NCBI RefSeq assembly: GCF_021653975.1
Contig: NZ_JAJKFK010000009.1
Coordinates: 210,045 to 274,044 of the forward strand
Length of the DNA stretch: 64,000 nucleotides
Direction: 5' to 3'
From: Amycolatopsis sp. GM8
GTDB taxonomy: Bacteria > Actinomycetota > Actinomycetes > Mycobacteriales > Pseudonocardiaceae
In this document: positions 17,112-25,800 of the stretch, one piece after another
Layout: each line of letters starts with the position of its first letter
Position numbering within the stretch: position 1 is the stretch's first letter
The notes under the pieces: model-generated
Databases searched by the model: none
Told to the model about the DNA's origin: nothing
Seen by the model: only the letters and a program-made list of their open reading frames with translations
Translations under genes and position numbers: made by a program

Positions 17112-17947
17112 TGAACGCGGCGCGGGCAATCGGGCTGCTGCTGGGGGCGGCCGCCGACGGGGTGATCGGACGAGGCGAACTCACCCCGATCGAACGCGGG
17201 CTTCCGACAGCGGGCGGGCTCGTCGTGGCCGGAATCGTCATCGAACGGGCCACCAGGCGCAGCCCGGTGCTGCAGGCGCTCGGCACCGCTGTCGCCACCT
17301 GGGCGGTGCTCGGCGGGGCCAGGCTCGCCACGGACGGTACGGCGCTGGCCCGCGATCTCGAAGAGGGCCGGCTCGACGAGGCCCGTGGCGCGCTCGCCGA
17401 GCTCGACACCCGCGAGACCGAAAGCCTTGACGTCATCGGACTTTCCCGCGCGACGGTCGAGTCGCTCGCGCGGCACACCTCGGATTCCGTGGTGGGGCCG
17501 ATGTTCTGGGGCGCGGTCGCCGGGATTCCCGGGCTGGTCGGTGCCCGGGCGCTGACCCTGTTGCGGGTCCAGGGACCCTTGGCCGAGCTGGCGAGCTTCG
17601 CGCCGACGCGGGTCGCCGCCGCGCTGACCGTCACCGGCGCACCGGTCGTCGGCGGTTCCGCGAGCGGCGCGTGGCGGGCCTGGCAGCGGGACACCGTCGC
17701 GCATCCGGACCCGAAAACCGGCCGGATCGAGGCGGCTTTCGCCGGTGCGCTGGAGGTTCGCCTCGGCGGGCGGACGGCCTACCCGAGCGGCGTCCAGGAG
17801 CGGCCGGTGCTGGGGGACGGGCGCAATCCCGACGCCGGGCACGTGACTCGGGCGGTCGAGCTGTCGCGCGTCGTGGGCTGGCTGGCCGCGATCAGTTCTG
17901 CCGTGCTGGCTCTTCTGACTGGTCTTCGGCGGCGGCAGACTCGTTAG
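17111..17947 (+). CDS. cobD: Diverged CobD/CbiB-like membrane protein (cobalamin pathway)
   Basis: Member of the adenosylcobinamide-phosphate synthase family (attaches aminopropanol to cobyric acid), 278 residues against the usual 310-330. Family signatures remain in the middle (VESLARHTSDSVVGPMFWGAVAGIPGL) and the end (HPDPKTGRIEAAFAGALEVRLGG). Two strongly conserved parts are altered: the N-terminal GDPxxxHPV motif reads GRGELTPIERG, and the block normally reading DAMVGHRSxRY...ARLDDxAN is replaced by a short RVQGPLAELASFAPTR. Function may be lost or changed. The position next to SURF1 and the PTPase matches the M. tuberculosis cobD neighbourhood. Its end overlaps the SURF1 gene by 56 bases. 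Confidence 0.75.
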   Translation: MNAARAIGLLLGAAADGVIGRGELTPIERGLPTAGGLVVAGIVIERATRRSPVLQALGTAVATWAVLGGARLATDGTALARDLEEGRLDEARGALAELDTRETESLDVIGLSRATVESLARHTSDSVVGPMFWGAVAGIPGLVGARALTLLRVQGPLAELASFAPTRVAAALTVTGAPVVGGSASGAWRAWQRDTVAHPDPKTGRIEAAFAGALEVRLGGRTAYPSGVQERPVLGDGRNPDAGHVTRAVELSRVVGWLAAISSAVLALLTGLRRRQTR

Positions 17948-18764
17948 CCTCGTCTTCCGCGAGAATCTGCGCGACGGACTTCCGCTTCCATTTTTCCTTG
18001 GAGCGTTCGCCCATTTCCGCCAGCACACCACCGGGTTTCAGCTCCCGGATGGTGAAGTAGGCCAGGCCGCCGAGCGCCATCAGGCCGAACGCGATCCATT
18101 GCAGCGCATAGGAGAAGAACGGGCCCGAATCCAACTGCGGCAGCGGCAGCGCGTTCAGCACACCGGGAGTATTCGGGTCGAGCTGGTAGTAGCCGCGCCG
18201 GATGTCCAGACCACTGGAGTGGGCGACCACCCGCGAGTCCACGTCGTAGCTCTGCAGCTTCCCGGCCGTGGAGGCGTCGGCGAACGCGGGGCGGTTCTTC
18301 GGATCGGTCTCGTCCTGCCGGATCCGCGCCAGCACCTGGACGGGCCCGGCGGGCGGCGCGGCGTACGGCGGAACCACGCCGTGGTCACCGGGCTGGACAT
18401 AGCCGCGGTCGATTAGCACGGTCTCGCCGGTGGTGGTGCGCAGCGGCGTGAGGATCTCGTACGCGGGCTCGCCGAGCACGGTGCGCAGCCGCGCGACCAC
18501 CTCGTGTTCGGGCAGGTACGTGCCGTCGATCGTGACCCGGGTCCACTCGGTGTGCTGATCGGGTGCGACGCCCGGCGCGAGCACGCTGTCGAGCGGCTTC
18601 GGCTCGGCGGTCATGGATGCCTGGACCGCGCTGTTCTGGGCCTCGCGCTCGGAGTTGCGGCTGAACTGCCACGGCGAGAGGAGGTAGAAACAGGCGAAAG
18701 CGAAAATCAGTACACCAAAGACCAGCGCGAGCCAGCTGGGCCGGAGCAAGAACTTCCACCGCAC
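17892..18764 (-). CDS. SURF1-family cytochrome oxidase assembly protein
   Basis: A 290-residue protein with the family layout: an N-terminal TM helix (about 10-30), a long extracytoplasmic domain, and a second TM helix (about 225-245) followed by a charged, glutamate-rich cytoplasmic tail. Motifs include WQFSRNSER, VLIDRGYVQPGD and YALQWIAFGLMALGGL. SURF1 proteins help assemble the haem a-CuB site of cytochrome c oxidase. GTG 18764 lies 6 bases after TACCGT, so it may have its own leaderless transcript besides read-through from the fructosamine kinase gene upstream. Confidence 0.9.
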   Translation of the reverse strand: MRWKFLLRPSWLALVFGVLIFAFACFYLLSPWQFSRNSEREAQNSAVQASMTAEPKPLDSVLAPGVAPDQHTEWTRVTIDGTYLPEHEVVARLRTVLGEPAYEILTPLRTTTGETVLIDRGYVQPGDHGVVPPYAAPPAGPVQVLARIRQDETDPKNRPAFADASTAGKLQSYDVDSRVVAHSSGLDIRRGYYQLDPNTPGVLNALPLPQLDSGPFFSYALQWIAFGLMALGGLAYFTIRELKPGGVLAEMGERSKEKWKRKSVAQILAEDEANESAAAEDQSEEPARQN

Positions 18765-18787
18765 GCTCCCACGGTAGCCCCGTGCGG

Positions 18788-19648
18788 TCAGCGCAGCGCG
18801 GCCCGGGCCGCGGTGAGGGCCTGACGGCCGTACCCGCCGCCGAACACCGCCGCGTGCATGAGCAGCGGGAACAGCTGGTGCACCGGCACTCGCTCGCGCC
18901 AGCCGTCGGCCAGCGGTGAGCCCTCGTCCTGGGCGCCTTCGGCGTACGCGCCCAGGATGCGGCCCAGCTGCGACGTGCCGAACAGCTGGAGCATCGCGAG
19001 GTCGCCCTCGCGGTGCCCGCCGTGTGCCGCCGGGTCGATCAGCCAGACGCCGTCACGCGCCCAGTGCACGTTGCCGCTCCACGCGTCGCCGTGCACGCGT
19101 GCGGGCGGCTCCGGGTCGGCCAGTTCGCCCAGCTTGCCGCACAGTTCTTCGAAGACGCCGACCTCGTCGGTGGTGAACTGCTTCTGATCGGCGCACTCGC
19201 GCAGGTACGGCAGGACGCGGTGCTCCGCGTAGAACGACGGCCAGTCGGGACTGGGCTCGTTGCGCATCGGCGCGACACCCATCCACGCGTCGGCCGGGCC
19301 ATCCGGCGGGGGACTGCCGAACGCGTCGGCGCCCCGCAGGTGGAGTCTTGCGAGATTCCGCCCGAACGTCTCGGCCGCTTCGGCGGACGGCGACGCCGGC
19401 GGGACGTACTGCATCACCAGCCACTCGTCGTCGTGCTCGTACACGCGCGGCAGCGGCACGTCCCCGGGCTCGCCCAGCCAGCGCAGCCCGGCGGCCTCGG
19501 CCCGCGTCGCGCCGGGCCCGATGCCGTGCTTGGCGATGACCGTCTCGTCGGTGAGGCTCACCAGGAAAACCGAGCCGCCGGCCTGCCGGACCCCGATGAC
19601 ACTTCCGCCGTGCAACCGCTCGACCGCTTCGCGAGCGTTCCTCGTCAC
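18788..19648 (-). CDS. Fructosamine kinase-family protein
   Basis: Protein-kinase-like small-molecule kinase of 286 residues. The catalytic and metal motifs RVHGDAWSGNVHW and WLIDPAAHGGHREGDLAML are those of fructosamine/ketosamine 3-kinases, which phosphorylate Amadori products on glycated proteins or small amines so that they fall off. GTG 19648 overlaps the stop of the upstream PTPase gene (4 bases), showing coupling. A longer upstream reading frame is the shadow of that gene and is not used. Confidence 0.9.
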   Translation of the reverse strand: MTRNAREAVERLHGGSVIGVRQAGGSVFLVSLTDETVIAKHGIGPGATRAEAAGLRWLGEPGDVPLPRVYEHDDEWLVMQYVPPASPSAEAAETFGRNLARLHLRGADAFGSPPPDGPADAWMGVAPMRNEPSPDWPSFYAEHRVLPYLRECADQKQFTTDEVGVFEELCGKLGELADPEPPARVHGDAWSGNVHWARDGVWLIDPAAHGGHREGDLAMLQLFGTSQLGRILGAYAEGAQDEGSPLADGWRERVPVHQLFPLLMHAAVFGGGYGRQALTAARAALR

Positions 19649-20133
19649 GCGCGTAGTGTGCCCAACCTCTCGCGCACCCAATCGAGCAGGGCGGGCACCG
19701 TGCGCTCGATCATCGCCAGCACGTCGTCGAAGCCGTCGTCGCCGCCGTAGTACGGGTCGGGCACCTCGGCGCCGGCCGGTGCCGACGGATCGAATTCGCG
19801 CAGCAGGCGCACGCGGGACGGGTTGTCGATCTTGCGCCGGAGGTCGCGGAGGTGACCGGCGTCGGCGGCCAGCAGGAGCTCCGCGGAGAGGTGCGCCTCG
19901 TCGACCTGAGCGGCGACGTGCGTCCCGCCGTACCCGTGCTGTTCGAGCGTCGCCAGCGCGCGGGGGTCGGCGGGTTCGCCGACGTGCCACGGGCCGATGC
20001 CCGCGCTGCTCACCCGCACCTGATCGGCGAGCCCGGCGCGGCGCAGGTGCTCGCGGAACACGAGCGCGGCCATCGGGGACCGGCAGATGTTGCCGGAACA
20101 GACGAAGGAAAGGTGCAGTGGGGGTTCGGTCAC
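19645..20133 (-). CDS. Low-molecular-weight protein tyrosine phosphatase (PtpA-like)
   Basis: A 162-residue cysteine phosphatase. The P-loop CSGNICRS (CX5R) lies at the N-terminus and the general acid at DPYYGGDDGF. It removes phosphate from tyrosine on proteins or from arginine in related enzymes; PtpA in mycobacteria is secreted, but no signal is visible here. GTG 20133 is chosen because homology begins there. It lies 4-5 bases after the natural end of the small upstream gene and overlaps the fructosamine kinase start. Confidence 0.94.
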   Translation of the reverse strand: MTEPPLHLSFVCSGNICRSPMAALVFREHLRRAGLADQVRVSSAGIGPWHVGEPADPRALATLEQHGYGGTHVAAQVDEAHLSAELLLAADAGHLRDLRRKIDNPSRVRLLREFDPSAPAGAEVPDPYYGGDDGFDDVLAMIERTVPALLDWVRERLGTLRA

Positions 20134-20193
20134 GCCGTTAGTGTGCCGCGTGCACCTTGATGACGGCTTCGACGGCGTCCGGGTCATCGGGGG

Positions 20194-20454
20194 TCAGGAC
20201 GGCCGCACCGTCCGGCCGAGGTCGAGGATCAGCGCGGTCTTCTTGCGCGGCCGGCCCGGGTCGAAGCCCGCCCAGTAGCGCGGGCTTGCCGTGCCCCAGA
20301 TGCGACCCCTGCCGGTGAGCGCGTCCATCTCCACCCGGCGGACCGAACGGATCGAGCGATACGGGATGCGCTTGGTACCCCACGGGAAGTAGTAGCCGCG
20401 GATCCGGATCTCGTCGGCGGTGCACTCGATCCAGCGATCGCGATACTCGCTCAT
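20194..20454 (-). CDS. Small conserved protein, apparently frameshifted near its end
   Basis: An 86-residue protein (MSEYRDRWIECTADEIRIRGYYF...) that looks like a small PH-type beta barrel; function unknown. The frame stops early (GRTVRPS), but the next frame continues with VLTPDDPDAVEAVIKVHAA to a stop at 20138, only 4 bases before the PTPase start. One missing G near 20208 would explain this. The intact form would be about 105 residues and abut the operon. ATG 20454 follows CACGCT by 6 bases. Either a sequencing error, a real mutation or a tolerated truncation. Confidence 0.65.
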   Translation of the reverse strand: MSEYRDRWIECTADEIRIRGYYFPWGTKRIPYRSIRSVRRVEMDALTGRGRIWGTASPRYWAGFDPGRPRKKTALILDLGRTVRPS

Positions 20455-20513
20455 CGGCCCAGCGTGACACCGGGGCGGTGCGGCGGCAATCGGGCGGGTG
20501 CGAAGATCCCGGT

Positions 20514-21329
20514 ATGCCCGAACTCGCACAGGTCATCGCCGCCCTGGAGGACGCTTATCCGCCTGAGCTGGCGGAAAGCTGGGACGCCGTCGGGCTCGTG
20601 TGCGGGGATCCGGCCGACGACGTGGACCGCGTCCTGGTGTGTGTCGATCCCGTCGAGGCGACCGTCGGCGAGGCGATCGAACGCGGCGCGCGGCTGATCG
20701 TCGCGCACCACCCGCTCCTGCTGCGCGGGGTGCACGGCGTGCCTGCAGACACCACCAAGGGCCGCCTCGTGCACCGGATGATCCGCGCCGGCATCGCGCT
20801 CTACTGCGCGCACACCAACGCGGACGCCGCGAACCCCGGCGTCTCCGACGCGCTCGCGGAGGCGATCGGGTTGCGCGTGCTCAGACCACTCGACCCGCAC
20901 CGCGAAACCACCGGGATCGGCCGGATCGGCGAGCTGCCCGAGGCCGAATCGTTCGCCGTGTTCGTGCAGCGGGTCGCGGAGGCGCTGCCGGAGACCGAAC
21001 CCGGCGTCGTCGGTGCCGGTGACCCCGACCGTCCGATCAGGACAGTCGCGGTGTCCGGTGGCGCGGGCGACAGTTACCTCGCCGCCGCGACCGAAGCGGG
21101 CGTCGACGCCTACGTGACCGCCGACCTCCGCCATCACCCCGCGGGCGAGCACCTCGAGGCCGGTGGTCCCGCGCTCGTCGGCGTCACGCACTGGGCGAGC
21201 GAGTGGCCGTGGTGCGAGCAAGCCTCGGGGGTTCTGCGGCGCGCCTTTGCGGGTAACGTCGACACCCACGTGTCCACCCGCCGCACCGACCCGTGGACCA
21301 TCCGAACCTCAAGGGAGCGCAACCAGTGA
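20514..21329 (+). CDS. Nif3-like dinuclear metal centre protein
   Basis: A 271-residue member of the Nif3/YbgI (GTP cyclohydrolase I type 2-like) family. Metal-binding residues are visible in the first half (AHHPLLLRG; YCAHTNADAA) and near the end (GVTHWASE). The biochemical role is not settled for the family. ATG 20514 is divergent from the small gene ending the PTPase operon (59 bp between). The stop overlaps the GTG of the zinc ribbon protein, as in the Rv2230c-Rv2228c operon of M. tuberculosis. Confidence 0.92.
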   Translation: MPELAQVIAALEDAYPPELAESWDAVGLVCGDPADDVDRVLVCVDPVEATVGEAIERGARLIVAHHPLLLRGVHGVPADTTKGRLVHRMIRAGIALYCAHTNADAANPGVSDALAEAIGLRVLRPLDPHRETTGIGRIGELPEAESFAVFVQRVAEALPETEPGVVGAGDPDRPIRTVAVSGGAGDSYLAAATEAGVDAYVTADLRHHPAGEHLEAGGPALVGVTHWASEWPWCEQASGVLRRAFAGNVDTHVSTRRTDPWTIRTSRERNQ

Positions 21330-22063
21330 AGGCAGACTCAGCCGTCCAGCGTCAGCTGCTCGAACTCGCGAAGGTGGACGCCGAGCTGTCCCGCGTCGAG
21401 CACCGCCGCCGGACACTGCCCGAGCTGGCCCAGATCGAGGACGCCGAGAAGCTGGTCCGCGAGCACCGCGACACCCGCGTCTCGACCCAGACCGCCGCCT
21501 CCGACCTCGACCGCGAGATCGCGCGCCAGGAAAAGGAGATCGAATCCGTGCGGGCGCGCGAGGACCGCGACCGCAAGCTGATGGAGTCCGGTTCGGTGCA
21601 GGCCAAGCAGATGAACGACCTGCAGCACGAGCTGGACACCCTCGCCCGCCGCCAGTCCGCGCTCGAGGACGACCTGCTGGAACTCATGGAGCGCCGCGAG
21701 GCACTCGAGCTGGACGGGCAGCGCACCGGCGCCGAGCTGGACAAGGCCGAGCAGGCTCTGGCCGACGCCGGGCGCCGCCGCGACGAGGCCGTCGCGGACC
21801 TCGACACCACGCAGGCCCGCCGCGACGAGGACCGGGCGAAGCTCGTGCCCCGGTTCCCCGAGCCGCTGCTCAAGCTGTACGAACGGGTCCGCGCGCAGAA
21901 GGGCATCGGCGCGGCGCTGCTGCGGGCTCGGCGCTGCGGGGCCTGCCAGCTGGAGCTCGACCGGAGCACCATCTCGGAGATCAAGACGGCCGCCGAGGAC
22001 GAGGTCGTACAGTGCGAAAACTGTGGCGCGATCCTGGTGCGCACGCTGGAGTCCGGCCTGTGA
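21326..22063 (+). CDS. C4 zinc ribbon coiled-coil protein (DUF164-type)
   Basis: A 245-residue protein made of a long antiparallel coiled coil (about 5-180, rich in Glu/Arg/Leu heptads) followed by a C4 zinc ribbon (CGACQLEL...CENCGAI). It belongs to the zf-RING_7 family found throughout actinobacteria. Nucleic-acid binding or an RNase-associated role is inferred from the ribbon and from its fixed position between Nif3 and RNase H. GTG 21326 is preceded by AAGGGAG at 8 bases and overlaps the Nif3 stop. Confidence 0.9.
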   Translation: MKADSAVQRQLLELAKVDAELSRVEHRRRTLPELAQIEDAEKLVREHRDTRVSTQTAASDLDREIARQEKEIESVRAREDRDRKLMESGSVQAKQMNDLQHELDTLARRQSALEDDLLELMERREALELDGQRTGAELDKAEQALADAGRRRDEAVADLDTTQARRDEDRAKLVPRFPEPLLKLYERVRAQKGIGAALLRARRCGACQLELDRSTISEIKTAAEDEVVQCENCGAILVRTLESGL

Positions 22064-23133
22064 AGGTGATCGTCGAGGCCGACGGCGGTTCGCGGGGCAA
22101 TCCCGGTCCCGCCGGCTACGGCGCGGTGGTCAAGGACGCCGAGACCGGCGCGATCCTCGCCGAGCGCAAGGACGGGCTCGGCATCACCACCAACAACGTC
22201 GCCGAGTACACCGGCCTGGTCGCCGGGCTGACCGCGGCGGCCGAGCTCGCGGCGTCCACTGTGGACGTCCGGATGGACTCGAAGCTCGTCGTCGAGCAGA
22301 TGTCCGGGCGGTGGAAGATCAAGCACGCCGCGCTGCAACCGCTGGCGCGGCAGGCGAAGGAGCTGGCCGCCCGGTTCGAGCGGGTGTCCTACGAATGGAT
22401 CCCGCGCGCCCAGAACACGCACGCGGACCGCCTCGCCAACGAGGCGATGGACGCCCAAGCGTCGCCCACCGCCGCGCCCGCCACGACGCCGGCCCGCTGG
22501 ACGGGCGCCCGCGGCAAGCCGACGCGGCTGCTGTTGCTGCGCCACGGCCAGACCGAGATGTCTGTCGACCGCCGGTACTCCGGGCGCGGCGACGTGCCGC
22601 TGACCGAGCTGGGTCGCGAGCAGGCGGCGGCCGCGGCGAAACGGCTCGCCACGATGGCCGGCGGGGAACCGATGCCGGTCGTCACCTCGCCGCTGACCCG
22701 CACCCTGCAGACGGCGCAGGCGGTGGCGGACGCGATCGGCACCCGGGTCGAGACGAACCAGGGCCTGATCGAGACCGACTTCGGCGAGTGGGAGGGCATG
22801 ACCTTCCGTGAGGCCGGCGAGCGGGACCCGGACCTGCACGGGCGATGGCTGCGCGACGCCTCCATGCCGCCGCCGGGCGGGGAGAGCTTCGACGCGGTGT
22901 ACCGCCGCGTGCTCGTGGCGCGTGACGAGCTGATCGACGCGTACGGCGGGCAGACGGTGGTGGTCGTCAGCCATGTCACTCCGATCAAATCGTTGCTGCG
23001 CCTGGGTTTGGACGCGGGGCCGTCGCTGTTGTTCCGGCTGCACCTTGATCTCGCGTCGTTGTCGATCGTCGAGTTCTACCCGGACGGCAACGCGTCCGTG
23101 CGGCTGGTCAACGACACCTGTCACCTCAGCTGA
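22060..23133 (+). CDS. Bifunctional RNase H / acid (alpha-ribazole) phosphatase
   Basis: A 357-residue fusion. Residues about 1-135 form a type I RNase H domain (VEADGGSRGNPGPAGYGAV; NNVAEYTGL; MDSKLVVEQM; HADRLANEAM) with the D-E-D-D residues in place, degrading RNA in RNA-DNA hybrids. After a linker, residues about 150-357 form a histidine phosphatase domain (LLRHGQTEMS, SPLTRTLQTA, HVTPIKS) like CobC. This matches Rv2228c, where the phosphatase acts on alpha-ribazole phosphate in cobalamin synthesis. GTG 22060 overlaps the zinc ribbon stop. Confidence 0.95.
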   Translation: MKVIVEADGGSRGNPGPAGYGAVVKDAETGAILAERKDGLGITTNNVAEYTGLVAGLTAAAELAASTVDVRMDSKLVVEQMSGRWKIKHAALQPLARQAKELAARFERVSYEWIPRAQNTHADRLANEAMDAQASPTAAPATTPARWTGARGKPTRLLLLRHGQTEMSVDRRYSGRGDVPLTELGREQAAAAAKRLATMAGGEPMPVVTSPLTRTLQTAQAVADAIGTRVETNQGLIETDFGEWEGMTFREAGERDPDLHGRWLRDASMPPPGGESFDAVYRRVLVARDELIDAYGGQTVVVVSHVTPIKSLLRLGLDAGPSLLFRLHLDLASLSIVEFYPDGNASVRLVNDTCHLS

Positions 23134-24182
23134 AGGACCGCCCACAACGCCACCACCGACGCGACGAGTGTCGCCGGCGCGGTGAGCATCCCCAGCCGGA
23201 AGAAGTCCCGTGACGCCGGGCGTTCCGGCAGGGTCCGTCGCCACAGCAGGGTCGCCAGCGAACCGTGGTAGGTCGCGTTCGGGCCGAGGTTCACCCCCAG
23301 CAGCACCGCCAGCACCAGGCCGGCGGCCGGATGCGGGCCCAGTGCGGCGACCAGGAGCAGCGTCGCGGGCAGGTTGTTGACGACGTTCGCCAGCACCGCC
23401 GCGATCAACGCCGTGAGCAGCAGCGCGGGCAGGCTCGTCGCGTCCGGCAGCACGGCCCCGAGCAGGTTCTCCGGCACGAGGTCCACCAGCGTCGCCAGCA
23501 CGAACACCACCAGGCACAGCACCGGGTTCGCCGCCCGCACCAGATCCGAGACCCGCACGAGGCGCCGGGCCAGCGCGGGCCCGGCCAGCACCACGGCGGA
23601 CGCGGCGGCGACCCACACCGGCTGGGCGTGTGCCAGCTCGGCGAGCCCAAACCCCGCCAGCGTCAGCGCCACCACGACCAGCGCGAACACCGGTGCCGGC
23701 GGCCCGTCCGCCTCGTTCACCCCGGAACCGGTGAGATCCCGCGCGAAGAACCGCACGAACACGCCCAGCTCGATCGCGATCGTGACCAGCCACGGCAACG
23801 CCATCAGCTGCGCGAACGCCGCGAAGCTCAGCCCTGACGCCGAGAACGCCAGCAGGTTGGTCAGGTTCGACACCGGCAACAGCGTCGAAGCCGAGTTGGC
23901 CAGGTGCGCACACGCGTACACGTGCGGCCGCGGGGCGAGCCGCAGCCGCTCCGCCGTCGCGTACACGACCGGCGTGAGCAGCACGACCGTCGCGTCCAGG
24001 CTGAGCACCGCGGTGGTGCCGGCGGCGGCCGCGAAGGTCAGCACCAGCAGTCGCCGCGGGCTGCCGTGACAGGCCGCGGCCAACCGTGCGCCCAGCCAGG
24101 TGAACACGCCGTACACCCCGGCCAGGTGTGCCACCACGAGGATCGCCGCCAGGAACCCCAGGGTCGGCAGTACCTCGCGCAC
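23121..24182 (-). CDS. SLC13/ArsB-type membrane permease
   Basis: A 353-residue ion transporter with about ten TM helices and the two-fold repeat of the ArsB/NhaD-like superfamily, seen in SLDATVVLLTPV / HLANSASTLLPVSNLTNLL in the first half and NVVNNLPATLLLVAA / LLGVNLGPNATYHGSLATLLW in the second. Substrate cannot be told; arsenite, dicarboxylates and sodium are possible. GTG 24182 lies 6 bases after TAGCGT, so it is probably leaderless and independent of the upstream SfnG-like gene. The end overlaps the RNase H fusion by 13 bases. Confidence 0.85.
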   Translation of the reverse strand: MREVLPTLGFLAAILVVAHLAGVYGVFTWLGARLAAACHGSPRRLLVLTFAAAAGTTAVLSLDATVVLLTPVVYATAERLRLAPRPHVYACAHLANSASTLLPVSNLTNLLAFSASGLSFAAFAQLMALPWLVTIAIELGVFVRFFARDLTGSGVNEADGPPAPVFALVVVALTLAGFGLAELAHAQPVWVAAASAVVLAGPALARRLVRVSDLVRAANPVLCLVVFVLATLVDLVPENLLGAVLPDATSLPALLLTALIAAVLANVVNNLPATLLLVAALGPHPAAGLVLAVLLGVNLGPNATYHGSLATLLWRRTLPERPASRDFFRLGMLTAPATLVASVVALWAVLQLR

Positions 24183-24199
24183 CCGATCACGCTAGCCGG

Positions 24200-25330
24200 T
24201 CAGGCGTTGACCCCGATCGGCTCCGGCGTGGCCGCGCCGCGGGCGGCGTCCTTCTCCAGTTCGCGGATGATCGGCAGCACGTGCTTGCCGAAGTGCTCGA
24301 CCTCCTCGTGGTAGTGCAGGAAACCGAGCAGCAGCAGGTTCGCGCCGCGCCGCTTGTACTCGATCGCGCGCTCCGCGATCTGCTCCGGCGTGCCGATCAG
24401 GCGGGTGCGGAAGCCGTCGTTGTACTGCACCAGATCGGGGAACTCGGAGTCGGCCCACATGCCTTTCTTGTCCGAAGTGGAACTTCCCGCCTGCTGTACG
24501 GCCGAGCGGAACCCTTCCACCGCCTCGGCATTCGCCTTCGCGACGATCTCGCGCAGCGTGTCGCGGGCCTCGGCTTCGGTCTCGCGGGCGATCACGAACC
24601 CGTTGAGCCCGAACCGCACCGGGTGGTCGTTCTCCGCCGCGTAGCCGCGGACCTCCTCGACCTGCTCGGTGAAACCGTCGTAGTCCTTGCCGTTGCTGAA
24701 GTACCAGTCGGAGACCCGGCCGGCGAGCTTGCGTGCCGCGGTGGAGTTGCCGCCCTGGAAGACCTCGGGATGCGGGCGGCCGGGCGAGGCGATCGGCTTG
24801 GGCTTGATGTCGAAGTCGTGGATCCGGTAGAAGTCCCCGGCGAACTCGGCGCTGTCGCTGGTCCACAGCTGCTTGAGCACCCGGATGAACTCCTCCGACC
24901 GGCGGTACCGCTCGTCGTGCTCCAGCCACGGCTCGCCGAGACCGGTGAACTCGTCCTTGAACCAGCCGCTCACGACGTTCACCGCGGCGCGGCCGCCGGA
25001 CATCACGTCGGCACTGGCGACGAACTTCGCGAGCACGCCCGGGTGCCACAGGCCGGGATGGATCGCCGCGATCACCTTGAGCCGTTGGGTGGCCAGCAAC
25101 AGGGCGAGGCTGAAGCCGGTGGACTCGTGCTGGTAGGCGGCGCCGTAACTGGCGGTATAGCGGACCTGGGTGAGCGCGTACTCGAAACCGTTGTTCTCGG
25201 CGATGACCGCCAGGTCGCGGTTGTATTCGTAACCCCAGTCGGTGCGCTGCTCGATGTCGCTGGTCACGAGACCGCCGCTGACGTTGGGGACCCAGTAGGC
25301 GAATTTCAGGGGCTCTTCGGTAATGGGCAT
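24200..25330 (-). CDS. Flavin-dependent monooxygenase, dimethylsulfone monooxygenase SfnG-like
   Basis: A 376-residue bacterial luciferase-type TIM barrel. Motifs such as FAYWVPNVSGGLVTSDIEQRT (FAYW start), HPGLWHPGVLAKFVAS, RAAVNVVSGWFKDEF and FQGGNSTAARKLAG match the SfnG group, which uses FMNH2 and oxygen to turn dimethylsulfone into methanesulfinate during sulfur starvation. No flavin reductase or sulfonate transporter is next to it, so the substrate is inferred only from sequence. ATG 25330 has no strong ribosome site. Confidence 0.85.
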   Translation of the reverse strand: MPITEEPLKFAYWVPNVSGGLVTSDIEQRTDWGYEYNRDLAVIAENNGFEYALTQVRYTASYGAAYQHESTGFSLALLLATQRLKVIAAIHPGLWHPGVLAKFVASADVMSGGRAAVNVVSGWFKDEFTGLGEPWLEHDERYRRSEEFIRVLKQLWTSDSAEFAGDFYRIHDFDIKPKPIASPGRPHPEVFQGGNSTAARKLAGRVSDWYFSNGKDYDGFTEQVEEVRGYAAENDHPVRFGLNGFVIARETEAEARDTLREIVAKANAEAVEGFRSAVQQAGSSTSDKKGMWADSEFPDLVQYNDGFRTRLIGTPEQIAERAIEYKRRGANLLLLGFLHYHEEVEHFGKHVLPIIRELEKDAARGAATPEPIGVNA

Positions 25331-25392
25331 GCCCGGGAGTGAAGCGAGGGCACGCGCGCGAGGGCAATGGTGTCCACGACCTGGGACCGGGC

Positions 25393-25398
25393 TACCCT
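25393..25398 (+). promoter_or_regulatory. Candidate -10 element of rnpB
   Basis: TACCCT lies about 8 bases before the predicted 5' end of RNase P RNA, which is the expected distance for an actinobacterial promoter. No clear -35 element can be picked out. Confidence 0.5.
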
Positions 25399-25405
25399 GG
25401 GTGAC

Positions 25406-25789
25406 GCGGACGAGTTGGCCGGGCGGCCGCGAGGGCGTGAGCCTTCGAGGAAAGTCCGGACTCCGCAGGGCAGGGTGGTTGCTAACCGCAACCCGGGGTG
25501 ACCCGCGGGACAGTGCCACAGAGAACAGACCGCCCCAGCGCGTGCTGGGGTAAGGGTGAAACGGTGGTGTAAGAGACCACCAGCATCCCGGGTGACCGGG
25601 ATGGCTCGGTAAACCCCACCCGGAGCAAGGCCAAGAGGGCACCTTCACCGGTGCCTGCGCAGGCGTTCGAGGGCTGCCCGCCCGAGCCTGCGGGTAGGCC
25701 GCTCGAGCCTGCCGGCAACGGCAGGCCTAGATGGATGGCCGCCACCGCTTTCGCGGTACAGGATCCGGCTTACAGGCCAACTCGTCCGC
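25406..25789 (+). ncRNA. rnpB: RNase P RNA, type A
   Basis: Catalytic RNA that matures tRNA 5' ends. The conserved 5' core GAGGAAAGTCCGGACTCC, the P4-partner region with ACAGGATCCGGCTTACAGG near the 3' end, AGAGAACAGACCGCC, and GGGTAAGGGTGAAACGGTGG are present. The ends pair (GCGGACGAGTTGGCC at 25406 with GGCCAACTCGTCCGC at 25775), closing helix P1/P2 over about 384 nt. The CCGGCAACGGCAGGCCTAGATGGATG segment before P4 is the usual 3' domain. It starts 76 bases from the divergent SfnG-like gene and is followed by a 21-bp repeat array. Confidence 0.97.
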
Positions 25790-25800
25790 CTTCGACCGGC

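Noticed and set aside
21352..23913. Long open frame on the minus strand (853 codons)
   Set aside because: It is the antisense of the zinc ribbon, RNase H and permease genes; composition is that of a GC-rich shadow and no family motif is present.
25330..25648. Longer SfnG-like protein starting at 25648
   Set aside because: The extension would cross rnpB and is not like the family; ATG 25330 is where homology starts.
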